From the NCBI RefSeq assembly GCF_003061025.1, contig NZ_QAIL01000089.1, forward strand, positions 1 through 35,639: a stretch of DNA of 35,639 nucleotides, written 5' to 3'. Below, piece after piece: positions 16,079 to 25,221 of this stretch (positions are counted from its first letter, which is position 1; the number at the start of each line of letters is the position of its first letter). The notes beneath the pieces are model-generated. The model saw nothing but the letters and a program-made list of their open reading frames with translations. It ran no database searches and was not told where the DNA came from. The stretch comes from Pedobacter sp. HMWF019 (GTDB lineage: Bacteria; Bacteroidota; Bacteroidia; Sphingobacteriales; Sphingobacteriaceae). The translations under genes were made by a program, and so were the position numbers.

Positions 16079-18167
16079 TCTGACTTTCGGGCTTAACCTC
16101 CAGGTTCTGCTCCACCCATGCGCGCTCCCACATAAAAAAGTCGGGAGCCTGCGTGTTTTTACCCTGTAGGTTATCTTGTAAATAATCTATATACATTTTC
16201 CACCTTACGAGGTAAAAGTCCTTGATCAATCCTCCCCATTCTTTATAAGCATATTCATGCAGGTTATCCTCGGTCCTGATGTTTTCGCCCCAATAGGTAA
16301 TCAGCATCATGGCATTCTTGATATTAAGCGCCTTCTCCTCCTTGGTTTTCCCCAGACTCAAAGCCTGGGCCTTATAAGTATTTAACTGATAATAAGGATG
16401 GCTAGACAGCAATTCATCTGTTAAACGGATCATATCCAGAAATTGACCAGAAAGCCTGGTAAACTCACCCGTATTCTTTTCTTGGTAAGCTTTCCCCATA
16501 GCCTGAAAAACCAGCTCACCATCATTTGCCAGCACTTGCCTTAGCATATTAATCAGATCGATCTGATAAGTATCCGAATTTATAAATTCAGGTGCCGCTT
16601 TAGCAAACTTCAGAACCGCCTCTTTAAATTTTATGCTGTCATAGTTTCTTTCCCGGGTGCCCCAGCGAGAGGCAGGTTTGGAATCCAGCGCCGGGCGGAT
16701 ACAAAACACAGACTCACTTGCCCCCTCCTGGTAGCCTGGAAGGCTTTGATATATTGTTTCCAGGAATCCCTGCCAAGCCACATCAATGTGTTTGTTTGCA
16801 CTTCCATACCGATATTTGGTGTATCCCGCCACCCATTTTTTAACATCAACATGATCTTTTCTCCATCCAAGTTCTAACATCAGATCATATACAGGCGGAT
16901 TGTTATTGAGTCCTTCAGGCATAACGCCCACTCCTTTAAATAAATCTTTATATGGGCTCTTACCTATCCGGTCAACTTCGTCTGCAAAACGCTGTAATTT
17001 GCCGTACAAGCCAGGTCTTTCTCCAAAATTATTTACTACACACCAAATAAATGGTGTCGAATCATAACCATTTCTTTTTTCCCAATTATTGGTAAACTCA
17101 CCAAACAATTCCTGTACCAGCACATGTGATTTATCAAGACCATCCAGCATTTTCTGTTTAGGATTGTCTTGCCAACCCTGGAGCACCCAGGTTGATCCTG
17201 GGAAATTCCTTTGCATTTCAGTTTGAATAGACCTACCCGCCCCCTTTAAATCTATACCATCTGTAATTCCTCCTTCATGAAAGGGATCTCCTGCAAAAAA
17301 GCGGATGTTTTTGCCATAAGTCTTTTTTAATTCCTTATAGTATATTCCCGCTATCCTGGAAAAATCAGGATGACCAGGAATTAAAATATCTGGGCGTTTA
17401 AATGCACCCCATGTTTTCTGGTCAATAATCGGCGCTTTGGTCTTCTCTTTTAAAGAGCTCGGCACCATTCCATAAAAACCTTGCAACACCGGCTCTATTC
17501 CAAGTCCTTTCATCCGCTCCATCATCCGTTGCTGCAATATTCTCCGGCCATCGATCTGACTTTGAGGCATTGGCCCGCCCCAACCTTGTATGTTCCCCAT
17601 TAACCACCATGCAGTATAAGCAGGCCCCACTAAAAAATCGTTAATTTCCTGATCGGAATATCCGATCTGCTTCAGCGTATTTTGCCACACCGCTTCCATC
17701 CCATTTACGGTGAGCATTAAGTTCACTCCATTCAAAGCCATCCAATCCAGTTCATGCTCCCAGTCTTTCCAATCGTAAAAACTCATCGTATAATTATAAG
17801 TGCAATAATTCAAAGCGTACCGGTACTTGGCCGGTGCCTCTATGCGTACAAGCTCTTTTACAGCTGGAATTGAAGACACAGGAGCAAGATTATCTCCCAT
17901 ATGTGACATGGAACGATGGCAATAGTACTTTAAATACCAGTTCAATCCTACTGCGGCCGCATTCGAACCTGAAGCAGTGATAACCAGCTTGTTTCCCTGG
18001 CTCTGCAATTCAACCATATCCTTTTCTCCGCTTCTCAATGATTTGAAAACAACCTGATTTTCTAACCAGGGGACCCTCCTTTTAATCAGGTCTTGTACAG
18101 GTCTAAATTGCTGGGCTAAAAGATCTAATGGGATTAAGAACAAGAGCAGACAGGTAAATTTTCGCAT
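16020..18167 (-). CDS. GH89 alpha-N-acetylglucosaminidase
   Basis: A 715-residue secreted glycosidase of the NAGLU type (glycoside hydrolase family 89), which removes terminal alpha-linked N-acetylglucosamine. The signal peptide is MRKFTCLLLFLIPLDLLAQ. Family blocks include NGVNLMLTVNGMEAVWQ, YTAWWLMGNIQGWGGPMP, RFFAGDPFHEGG with the acid/base-region glutamate, WVLQGWQ, and VQELFGE with the likely second catalytic glutamate. IWCVVNNFGERPGLYG is also conserved. The open frame extends upstream to 18323, but the ATG at 18167 gives the signal peptide. It is convergent with the PUL and its last 59 bases overlap the LacI remnant. Two LacI-type operators lie upstream. Substrates could be mucin-type or heparan-type glycans. 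Confidence 0.93.
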   Translation of the reverse strand: MRKFTCLLLFLIPLDLLAQQFRPVQDLIKRRVPWLENQVVFKSLRSGEKDMVELQSQGNKLVITASGSNAAAVGLNWYLKYYCHRSMSHMGDNLAPVSSIPAVKELVRIEAPAKYRYALNYCTYNYTMSFYDWKDWEHELDWMALNGVNLMLTVNGMEAVWQNTLKQIGYSDQEINDFLVGPAYTAWWLMGNIQGWGGPMPQSQIDGRRILQQRMMERMKGLGIEPVLQGFYGMVPSSLKEKTKAPIIDQKTWGAFKRPDILIPGHPDFSRIAGIYYKELKKTYGKNIRFFAGDPFHEGGITDGIDLKGAGRSIQTEMQRNFPGSTWVLQGWQDNPKQKMLDGLDKSHVLVQELFGEFTNNWEKRNGYDSTPFIWCVVNNFGERPGLYGKLQRFADEVDRIGKSPYKDLFKGVGVMPEGLNNNPPVYDLMLELGWRKDHVDVKKWVAGYTKYRYGSANKHIDVAWQGFLETIYQSLPGYQEGASESVFCIRPALDSKPASRWGTRERNYDSIKFKEAVLKFAKAAPEFINSDTYQIDLINMLRQVLANDGELVFQAMGKAYQEKNTGEFTRLSGQFLDMIRLTDELLSSHPYYQLNTYKAQALSLGKTKEEKALNIKNAMMLITYWGENIRTEDNLHEYAYKEWGGLIKDFYLVRWKMYIDYLQDNLQGKNTQAPDFFMWERAWVEQNLEVKPESQTKSLEQITAEILTLKTGIQ

Positions 18168-18263
18168 AATTTTAGGTTGATTTTCAATTTCTAATGATCC
18201 GAATCTAGTTAAAACCCGGAATAAAATATTCCCTGCAATTGGTAGCTTATGGCTGTAAAAACT

Positions 18264-18300
18264 ACACAATCGGTTGTATTGAATGGCACAATCGATTGTG
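18264..18300. promoter_or_regulatory. Pair of LacI-type operators upstream of GH89
   Basis: CACAATCGATTGTG (18287-18300) is a perfect 14-bp palindrome centred on CG. A near copy, ACACAATCGGTTGT (18264-18277), has one central mismatch. Their centres are 22 bp apart, close to two helical turns. A weak -7-like TAGTTTTT on the minus strand lies directly beside the inner site, so the sites fit repression of the GH89 gene. They also lie 63 or more bases upstream of the Dyp peroxidase start. Confidence 0.7.
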
Positions 18301-18362
18301 TAATTTTCAATTAACATGAGCAATTTTTCTTATTTTCGCACCACACGCCAGATTATAAGCAG

Positions 18363-19289
18363 ATGAAACAGGATTTACAGAATGTAACAGACTACACCAA
18401 TAACAACACCATATTTATGGTATGGAATTTCAAGGATAATGCAGAGGTTAGGATTGTTTTTAATCAGCTTTGTAAGCTCGTGATCAACCTGAACAATTCT
18501 GTTAACGTTCGCTTCCCGGTTTCAAGAGCCAGTTGTGTAATGGGAATCGGATATGATGCCTGGCATCAACTCAACCTTCCACTCCCACTACCTAAGGAAT
18601 TGGTGAATTTTGTTCCTGTTACCGGCGAAAAGCATACAGCCGTTTCATCCAAAGGGGACTTACATTTCCATATAAGGGCCGATAACACCAGCATCTGCTA
18701 CGATATGGCAGCTGCAATAAGCGATATCTTAGAAGCAGTAGCCACCAGTGCAGAAGAAATTCATGGTTTTAGATATTGGGACAGCCGTTCCATTTTAGGC
18801 TTTGTAGATGGCACCGAAAACCCACAGGGACAAGACAGGGAATTCTTCAGTATGATCGGAGACGATGATGCTGCTTATAAAGGAGGGAGCTACCTTTTCG
18901 TACAGAAATATATCCATAATCTATCTGCATGGAAGACGCTTTCCACAGAACAGCAGGAGAAAGTAATTGGACGATACAAATCTAATGATGTAGAAATGGC
19001 AGACGATGTTAAACCTGCAAATGCACACATCGCCCTGGCCAATGTAGGTGATGATTTTAAAATCGTACGTGATAATATGCCTTTTGGCAACATCTCTACA
19101 AATGAAATGGGCACCTATTTTATAGCCTATGCAAGTACATTCAGCACTGTAGAGAAGATGCTGAACAATATGTTTATTGGTTCTCCGGCAGGAAATTACG
19201 ATAGGATTTTAGATTTCAGCACAGCAAAAACAGGTAGCTTATTTTTTGTACCCACATTTAACATGCTGGATGAACTTTCATCTGAGTAA
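18363..19289 (+). CDS. Dyp-type peroxidase
   Basis: A 308-residue heme peroxidase of the dye-decolourising family. The signature GxxDG is GFVDG (residues 146-150) with the catalytic aspartate at 149. The proximal heme histidine is His-222 in NAHIAL, and the distal arginine is Arg-236 in VRDNMPFG. There is no signal peptide, so it is cytosolic, like the YfeX/type-B branch. The length fits. The promoter region contains TATTTTCG near 18330, a one-base variant of the -7 consensus. It is divergent from the GH89 gene and convergent with the TonB receptor, with only one base between the stop codons. Confidence 0.92.
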   Translation: MKQDLQNVTDYTNNNTIFMVWNFKDNAEVRIVFNQLCKLVINLNNSVNVRFPVSRASCVMGIGYDAWHQLNLPLPLPKELVNFVPVTGEKHTAVSSKGDLHFHIRADNTSICYDMAAAISDILEAVATSAEEIHGFRYWDSRSILGFVDGTENPQGQDREFFSMIGDDDAAYKGGSYLFVQKYIHNLSAWKTLSTEQQEKVIGRYKSNDVEMADDVKPANAHIALANVGDDFKIVRDNMPFGNISTNEMGTYFIAYASTFSTVEKMLNNMFIGSPAGNYDRILDFSTAKTGSLFFVPTFNMLDELSSE

Positions 19290-19290
19290 C

Positions 19291-21990
19291 CTAGAAACTA
19301 TAATCCACCCCTAATGCAATATAACGTGGCAACAGACGGTATTCGGTAACAGCCTGGTAGGTATCTGTAATGACGGCATTCTTAAATTGACGATTATTGA
19401 AAATATTTTTTGCGGTCAGCTCAAATCTGGTTTTAATTTTCTTCACATCATAGGACAGCGAAAAATCTGAAAAATAATACGTTTTTGAAGTAGCAAAAAA
19501 GTCGCCAAAATGATACGCCTCATTTTTCAGATTGGCCTGAATACCATCAGCAACATTGACAAATAGGTTTAGAAAACTGTAGGTATTCTTCAACCGGCTC
19601 TTGCTCTCGCTGCTAAAAGAAGTGAACTGCATACGGGTTCCGGTGTATATGTTTAATTTCCATTTCCAAACACTCCTGAAAGACAAGCCATAATCATGCG
19701 ACCCGGATTGTATCTTTCGGTTTCCCACCCCCGCTATACCGGCTTCGTAATCAGAGAAATCAGCACCAATATCCAATTTACAATTCCCTTTCAGCGGCTG
19801 TATATAGTAGTTGAACTGTGCTTTATAAAAGGCCACTTTTTTATTCTTTAACAGCACTTGTTGGGCCAGGTTATAGTTTGCATTTAGCATGCTTTGATTA
19901 CTCATATAATCGAACAGCCTTTTATAGCCTATCGATAAACTGGCAAAGAATTTATCCAGCATGTTGCCATGCGTATAGGTCAGTATCACTCCCGAACTGC
20001 TCAAAGTGGCCATATCGTCCATTCCCTTTGCAAAATTCCGAAGACCGGTATTATAGAAGCTGGGAATGACGTCCATCACTTCGGTATTGGTCTGCTGGAA
20101 CGAAAGGTCTGTCTCCAGCTTTCCCTTGCGGTATGGTTCCCATTTTGCAGATAACCGCGAAGAAATCAACCAGTTATTTCGGTCTCGAGCCAGGCCGTTC
20201 GTCCGCAGGTCACTATGTATAAACCCTGCATTCAACTGCGGTGTCCATTCCCATTTTTTACGCTTCAACGTGTATTTAGCCAGGAGACGGGACTGATTGG
20301 TAAGTAGACCCACCTGGTTTGAAAAGCCGGAAGGGCGAATCTGGTCGCCATTATCTCCCTGCAAAACGAAATCCGTTACCAGCTCTTGGTTCTTATATTC
20401 GTTGGCAAAGGCAATCTCCATAAAATCACCACCTTTTTGCCTGCGTACATAGTGCGAAGTAACACCTAGGTACTGTAGATTATTCTCAACATGCTGATGT
20501 ACATCAGAAATGCCGCCGACCTGGAACAGGTCTTCATAATAGTATTGATCAATGCTGTAATCCAGAGGAGATCTCTGCATGATCCAGCGGGCGGAACTCA
20601 CGAGGGCTTCCTGGTCTGATAACTTGTAGGTATGTGTAAGGTTGTGATTGGTTACATAGCCCTGAGTGGATGTCAACTCTGTTGCACTTGCTCCATTGAA
20701 CAACAGGTTTCCGGTATCATCCCTGCCAAGAGATCCCAGATTTCCGGTGTAGGTGAGCGTTGAGCGGTTATTGATCTCATACTGCAACTCTAATCTCGAA
20801 AAGTAATTGTCAATACGTTTGTTAAATTCATAAACCTCCGAATTGGTAAATTGAATATCTTTAATATGGTATTCCTGCAATATGTTCTGATAGAAGGATT
20901 TTTTTGTAGGGTTCACAAAGCCCAGCCACTTCACTTTAAGCTGCTTGGTTGGGTTTAGTATGGTATTGACTGACAACAGCCTGTCACGATTAAAATTTGT
21001 CCTTTTATAATCAAAACCTGGGAGATCAGGTGTATAATCGATAATCGTAGGCGTAACCACGCCAAGACCGATCTGTCCAGGTTCATCAGACTTGCCAGGA
21101 TACAGCAGATGGTTGATGCTGCTCACGGCATCCACACCATTGTTATTGGCCGTGCCCAACAGATAATATTTGTTCCTTTTTCCAAAATTCATCAAGTTAA
21201 CACTGCCGTAGTAAAATGCCGGTGTTATCGGCGTACCGGAAACAGATACCGAACCCAACCATTGGCTTTTGCTGTCTTCTTTCAACTGCAGGTTCAGCGC
21301 TACCTTGTCTGAGTTTTCAATCCCTTTCAGATGCTTATTATTGGAATAATGTTGCAAGACCTGTATCTTTTCCAAGGGCTGGACAGACATATTTTGTGTG
21401 AGCAGCCGATAACCCTTTTCAAAAAAGTCATCGCCCTCGATCATCACCTTTTCTACCTCTTTATCACCAACTTTGATACTCCCGTCGGTACCGATGTTTA
21501 ACCCGGGAATCTTCTTCAGCAGATCCTCTACAGTCCGTTCATCACCTTGCAGAAACGATTGTACATTCAGCTCGATAGTATCTTTTCCCAACCTGTATGG
21601 CCGCTTCGAATGGACCACAACTTCCTGTAGGTGCTCCACACCACCAGCACTGAGCTGTATATCCACAATCATATTTGCCTGACCTGGTCTAATTTCTTTA
21701 TGTGCCGGTTCATAGCTCAGTGCCTTAAAATACAAGTTCATTTTGCCGGCATAAGTTGTTTGTATATGGTATTTTCCCTCGCCGTCTGTAAATGTATAGG
21801 CCAAAAGGCAGGAAATGCTATCCCGATGAAGGTCTACCCGAACACCACCAACAGGGCGGCTCCCGGAAGTCACTTTTCCGCTGATAGACACCTGCGCCCG
21901 GGCAGAAAATACAACAGACCAAAAGCAGAGCAATACCCATCCGCACCCAAAAAACCTACTTTTCACGCAGGCCTTTTTCTTCCCATTCAT
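19291..21990 (-). CDS. TonB-dependent receptor partner of a GLPGLI protein
   Basis: An 899-residue outer-membrane protein. A signal region ends ARA-Q at about residue 32. A carboxypeptidase-like regulatory domain follows (about 33-110, VSISGKVTSGSRPVGGVRV), then a plug (LQEVVVHSKRPYRLGKDTIE, DLLKKIPGLNIGTDGSIKV) and an outer-membrane beta-barrel of the OMP_b-brl_3 style ending YIALGVDYSF. It lacks the SusC architecture and any SusD partner. It overlaps the GLPGLI gene by 35 bases, so translation is probably coupled. Such pairs are common in Bacteroidota; the ligand is unknown. Confidence 0.9.
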   Translation of the reverse strand: MNGKKKACVKSRFFGCGWVLLCFWSVVFSARAQVSISGKVTSGSRPVGGVRVDLHRDSISCLLAYTFTDGEGKYHIQTTYAGKMNLYFKALSYEPAHKEIRPGQANMIVDIQLSAGGVEHLQEVVVHSKRPYRLGKDTIELNVQSFLQGDERTVEDLLKKIPGLNIGTDGSIKVGDKEVEKVMIEGDDFFEKGYRLLTQNMSVQPLEKIQVLQHYSNNKHLKGIENSDKVALNLQLKEDSKSQWLGSVSVSGTPITPAFYYGSVNLMNFGKRNKYYLLGTANNNGVDAVSSINHLLYPGKSDEPGQIGLGVVTPTIIDYTPDLPGFDYKRTNFNRDRLLSVNTILNPTKQLKVKWLGFVNPTKKSFYQNILQEYHIKDIQFTNSEVYEFNKRIDNYFSRLELQYEINNRSTLTYTGNLGSLGRDDTGNLLFNGASATELTSTQGYVTNHNLTHTYKLSDQEALVSSARWIMQRSPLDYSIDQYYYEDLFQVGGISDVHQHVENNLQYLGVTSHYVRRQKGGDFMEIAFANEYKNQELVTDFVLQGDNGDQIRPSGFSNQVGLLTNQSRLLAKYTLKRKKWEWTPQLNAGFIHSDLRTNGLARDRNNWLISSRLSAKWEPYRKGKLETDLSFQQTNTEVMDVIPSFYNTGLRNFAKGMDDMATLSSSGVILTYTHGNMLDKFFASLSIGYKRLFDYMSNQSMLNANYNLAQQVLLKNKKVAFYKAQFNYYIQPLKGNCKLDIGADFSDYEAGIAGVGNRKIQSGSHDYGLSFRSVWKWKLNIYTGTRMQFTSFSSESKSRLKNTYSFLNLFVNVADGIQANLKNEAYHFGDFFATSKTYYFSDFSLSYDVKKIKTRFELTAKNIFNNRQFKNAVITDTYQAVTEYRLLPRYIALGVDYSF

Positions 21991-22750
21991 AGACCTGCTC
22001 CACCGTACCTCTCACCTTTTTCCTTTCGATCGTTACGCCTTCCATCGCCGGCATTTTACTTTCCATAATACGCATCTGTTCCTCTACCAGTGCATCATTT
22101 TTCTTAATATAGTTCTGCAAGGACAATTTTGGCAAGGAATAGATATACCCTTGATTTACAGGAATGCTACCCTCATATGGATAGGAGATTTCTTTGAGCG
22201 TCCAATAGTTCGGGTTTGCGCTTTCGTTGTACAGCATCACGATCAGACCTGGTAGCCCGCCGAATTTATAAGGACCTGCCGGCACCGGAATATCATTGGT
22301 GTAATACGCAATAAGCTTGGTACCACGATAACTGGCTGTCGCTTTGTGACAGATATATTTGCCTATGGTATCCGTACTGCTATAGTCAGTATTCCACTGC
22401 AATTGTGGAAATTTATCAGTCACCTGATAATTCTTTCCCTGAATTGACCGGATTTCTAACAGATCGTTTTCATTGTTTTTCTGAATAACAATGTTCCTGT
22501 AATTTTTATCAGTATGGAGTACCAAAGAAAAACTGGAAAACATTTCACCTTCCGGACTTTTACCTTCTTTCTTATCCGCTGCCACCGGCACTGAATCGCG
22601 GACAGCCACTTTAACACCGTCTCCGAAATAGACATGCTCCCGGAAGGTCGCCACGGCAGAAGGTATATATTCATATACCGCATGTAATTTTTGTGCCTGC
22701 ACGCTCCACGAAGCACACAGCAGCAAACCAAATAGTAAATACTGTTTCAT
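21956..22750 (-). CDS. GLPGLI family periplasmic protein
   Basis: A 264-residue secreted protein with signal peptide MKQYLLFGLLLCASWSVQA. The family hallmark is present as YKFGGLPGLIVMLYN near residue 167, and the preceding DYSSTDTIGKYICHKATASY block is also typical. The family has no established biochemical role. It usually sits next to a TonB-dependent receptor gene, as here, where the receptor start overlaps its 3' end. It follows a strong terminator, so it should have its own promoter or depend on readthrough from the small secreted gene upstream. Confidence 0.93.
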   Translation of the reverse strand: MKQYLLFGLLLCASWSVQAQKLHAVYEYIPSAVATFREHVYFGDGVKVAVRDSVPVAADKKEGKSPEGEMFSSFSLVLHTDKNYRNIVIQKNNENDLLEIRSIQGKNYQVTDKFPQLQWNTDYSSTDTIGKYICHKATASYRGTKLIAYYTNDIPVPAGPYKFGGLPGLIVMLYNESANPNYWTLKEISYPYEGSIPVNQGYIYSLPKLSLQNYIKKNDALVEEQMRIMESKMPAMEGVTIERKKVRGTVEQVYEWEEKGLREK

Positions 22751-22763
22751 GGATCTTAAAAAC

Positions 22764-22795
22764 CAACAAAGTGAACCTTCCGGTTCACTTTGTTG
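22764..22795 (-). terminator. Strong intrinsic terminator after the small secreted gene
   Basis: On the minus strand CAACAAAGTGAACC pairs perfectly with GGTTCACTTTGTTG over a GGAA tetraloop (14-bp stem) and GTTTTTAAG follows. It lies between the small secreted-protein gene and the GLPGLI gene. Confidence 0.85.
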
Positions 22796-22812
22796 TTGTT
22801 CATAGTTACGAC

Positions 22813-23175
22813 TTAATTATGGTTCGGGTTTCCGTAATAATTTTGGTAATTTTGTATAGTGGCGCTAAAGTATTCACCACAATTACTGTAGAACATGTCG
22901 GTGGCTCCATAACACGTATAGGTTAAAACCTGAGTGTCTATTAGCTGACCGCTCGTGTTGTAGATACTCATGGTCAATCTGCATAATGTCTTGAAGTTCC
23001 CTTTCTTGATTTCTTTAGCCTCTCCGACTATTTTAACATTGGACTTACCAGCAACAGCTGTGTATACCGCTGTTTTTTCAACCGTTTTCTCTGCTGGTTT
23101 AACTTCACCAGTCTTTGCGAAGGCCGCAGATGACATAAATGCCACAGCTACCAAACTCATTAATAATTTTTTCAT
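22813..23175 (-). CDS. Small secreted protein, function unknown
   Basis: A 120-residue protein with a clear signal peptide (MKKLLMSLVAVAFMSSAAFA). The mature part is about 100 residues: a charged, low-complexity linker (residues 22-62), then a short beta-rich domain with three cysteines (65, 88 and 99) and a tyrosine/asparagine-rich tail (YQNYYGNPNHN). I do not recognise the family. It is followed by a very strong terminator and preceded by a hairpin in the likely 5' leader, which suits an abundant short transcript. It lies upstream of a GLPGLI/TonB receptor pair on the same strand and may be linked to it, but the terminator separates them. Confidence 0.7.
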   Translation of the reverse strand: MKKLLMSLVAVAFMSSAAFAKTGEVKPAEKTVEKTAVYTAVAGKSNVKIVGEAKEIKKGNFKTLCRLTMSIYNTSGQLIDTQVLTYTCYGATDMFYSNCGEYFSATIQNYQNYYGNPNHN

Positions 23176-23200
23176 AGTTATTTATTTTAATTAAACCACT

Positions 23201-23219
23201 GCATACGCTTGTCGTATGC
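23201..23219 (-). promoter_or_regulatory. 5' leader hairpin of the small secreted gene
   Basis: On the minus strand GCATACG-ACAAG-CGTATGC forms a 7-bp stem with a five-base loop, 25 bases upstream of the start codon. It could stabilise the mRNA 5' end or be an operator. A weak -7-like TATTTTTA lies just upstream. Confidence 0.5.
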
Positions 23220-23304
23220 GTTAATTCAGTGTAAAAATAAAAGTCATCCTACTTAAATTATCAAGCCATTTATGATTCGCAATTGCCATTTACAATTCGC
23301 AAAA

Positions 23305-25221
23305 TTACCCAAACACTACTGGAATCTGCAGGATTACAATTGTGCCGCCATTTGAACCACGGGTAAAAAATACGCCTGCTTTTTTACCCAACAAATCCAT
23401 TCGCTCCCGGCTGATAGCGCCCGACAATGACCGATGCGTTGTATCTGATCGATAGCCCTCGGCGTTACCGGTATCAGTAACTGTTACGCGCAGCACATCT
23501 TCTTCAAGCTCAAAGCAGACATCAATATTGCCACCACCCGATTCCAATTCTATACCGTGGAGGATCGCATTTTCCACATAAGGCTGTATCAGCATGGGAG
23601 GTAACATAACCGCACCTAAATCCTGTACGTCTGGCTTCCGGATGTGATAGGTAAAAGCTTCTTCAAAACGCATTTGTTGTAAACAGAGGTAGTTTTCCAG
23701 CGTATCAATTTCTTCATCTAAGGGAACCAGACTTTCCCGACTGAGTTCCAGGCTGTTGCGAAGCAAACGGCTAAACCGGTTGAGGTATTTAATGGCTTTC
23801 TCTTTTTTATCCAGACGGACAAAACTCTGCACTGCTGATAAAGTATTGAATATGAAATGAGGTTCCATCTGTGTCCGCAACAATTGTTGATGTAACAATA
23901 CCTTTTCTTTTTCCTGTCTTGCCCTACGCTGTCGAAAATTATAATAAAGAAATAATAACGTTACACCCAACAAAACAACGCTTAATACTGCAACAACAAG
24001 CCACAAACGATTTTGCTGCAATTGAAGTTGTTTGATCTTAATGCTTTCATTTAAAGCGCGTATAGAACGGTCCTTCACTTGTAATTGATAAAGTGCATTC
24101 ATTTCAGCAAGGGCTTGTGTGTGCGTCGCCTGATAAAGATTTTCCTGCAATCTGACCACATTTTTCAGCACCCCTGTTGCGTCCTTGTTTCTACCTTGTA
24201 AACTGTATAATTCAGCCAAACTTTTCTGATATACGACTTCATCATCATCCAGAATCAGACTTGGATGCTGCTCCTTCAACTTTTTCGCTTTATCGATGAA
24301 TTGAGCCGCCTTTGGGGGTTGCTTGAGTGCGACATAGATGGTGGCAACATTACAATAGTCAACAAGTAAGTTGTTGATATTAACCGAAGAAGGTCCGGTG
24401 TCATACGTAACCTCATCTACTTCTGTTTTCAACAACTGATAGTGTAATAGCGAATCATTTTGTTTTTCCGCATCAAAGTACTTCATCTTCGATTCGTACA
24501 GGTAACTGATATTATATTTATCAGGGTGTAGAGCCTGAAGCACCTCCAATCTCCGCAGATAAGGAGCCATACTGTCTGCCGGCTTTTGTTGCAGGTTCAA
24601 GATCTGTATCATCTGTACTAACGCCCGCTGTCTGCTGATATGCCCCTGGGGCAGAGAATCGATCAATGGTAATGCTGCGCGGTTCATTTTTTCAGCCAGA
24701 TGGTATTGAAAGAAAGTCCGGTTACTCTGCGCAGCCGATAGCAGTATAACAGATCTGGCTTCGGGAGACAGGCCAGTTGTAGCATCAGATAATACAATGG
24801 CTGCCGCTTTATTATAATAATAACTTGCCTCTCTTTGCTTTGCCTCCATGCTTCGCACATTACCCACCCCATTGTATATAAGCGCTTTATACTTCTGATT
24901 TCCAGTCGACTCTATAAGCTCTAAAGCTTTTTCCACAAAAAAACGGGCCGAATCCTGCCCACGCATGCCATATAACCGGGCCAAATTATATTTAACATTT
25001 GCTGAAAGTACAGCATCCTTTTTCACGAGTGGATGTTCGTCTAACTTCCGCCATTCACTAACTACTGAATCACTATTTCCCGGAGAGACTGCAACATTTT
25101 CCAGTTTTCTTATTTTCTCAGAAATCAAATTATTCTGAAGGGACGGAAGCGGCTTTTTATGACAAGCCATAGTCCATGAAATCATCACTCCGAAAAGTGA
25201 GAGCCGCAATATTTGTTTCAT
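23305..25221 (-). CDS. LytS-type sensor histidine kinase with TPR sensor region
   Basis: A 638-residue membrane kinase. The N terminus is a signal or anchor segment with a possible lipobox (WTMAC, Cys-20). A long helical TPR-like region follows (about residues 55-395), then a transmembrane helix (LWLVVAVLSVVLLGVTLLFLY, about 404-425). The His_kinase domain carries the phospho-accepting histidine in MEPHFIFNTLSAVQSF. A HATPase domain follows (QPYVENAILHGIE, VTDTGNAEG). It overlaps the response regulator gene by four bases (ATGA). This architecture is common in Bacteroidota and the TPR part is thought to sense envelope signals or peptides. The targets may include the adjacent GLPGLI/TonB receptor genes. 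Confidence 0.92.
   Translation of the reverse strand: MKQILRLSLFGVMISWTMACHKKPLPSLQNNLISEKIRKLENVAVSPGNSDSVVSEWRKLDEHPLVKKDAVLSANVKYNLARLYGMRGQDSARFFVEKALELIESTGNQKYKALIYNGVGNVRSMEAKQREASYYYNKAAAIVLSDATTGLSPEARSVILLSAAQSNRTFFQYHLAEKMNRAALPLIDSLPQGHISRQRALVQMIQILNLQQKPADSMAPYLRRLEVLQALHPDKYNISYLYESKMKYFDAEKQNDSLLHYQLLKTEVDEVTYDTGPSSVNINNLLVDYCNVATIYVALKQPPKAAQFIDKAKKLKEQHPSLILDDDEVVYQKSLAELYSLQGRNKDATGVLKNVVRLQENLYQATHTQALAEMNALYQLQVKDRSIRALNESIKIKQLQLQQNRLWLVVAVLSVVLLGVTLLFLYYNFRQRRARQEKEKVLLHQQLLRTQMEPHFIFNTLSAVQSFVRLDKKEKAIKYLNRFSRLLRNSLELSRESLVPLDEEIDTLENYLCLQQMRFEEAFTYHIRKPDVQDLGAVMLPPMLIQPYVENAILHGIELESGGGNIDVCFELEEDVLRVTVTDTGNAEGYRSDTTHRSLSGAISRERMDLLGKKAGVFFTRGSNGGTIVILQIPVVFG

Noticed and set aside
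18168-18323. Longer GH89 protein starting at 18323
   Set aside because: The extension covers the operators and promoter region, and the signal peptide starts at 18167.
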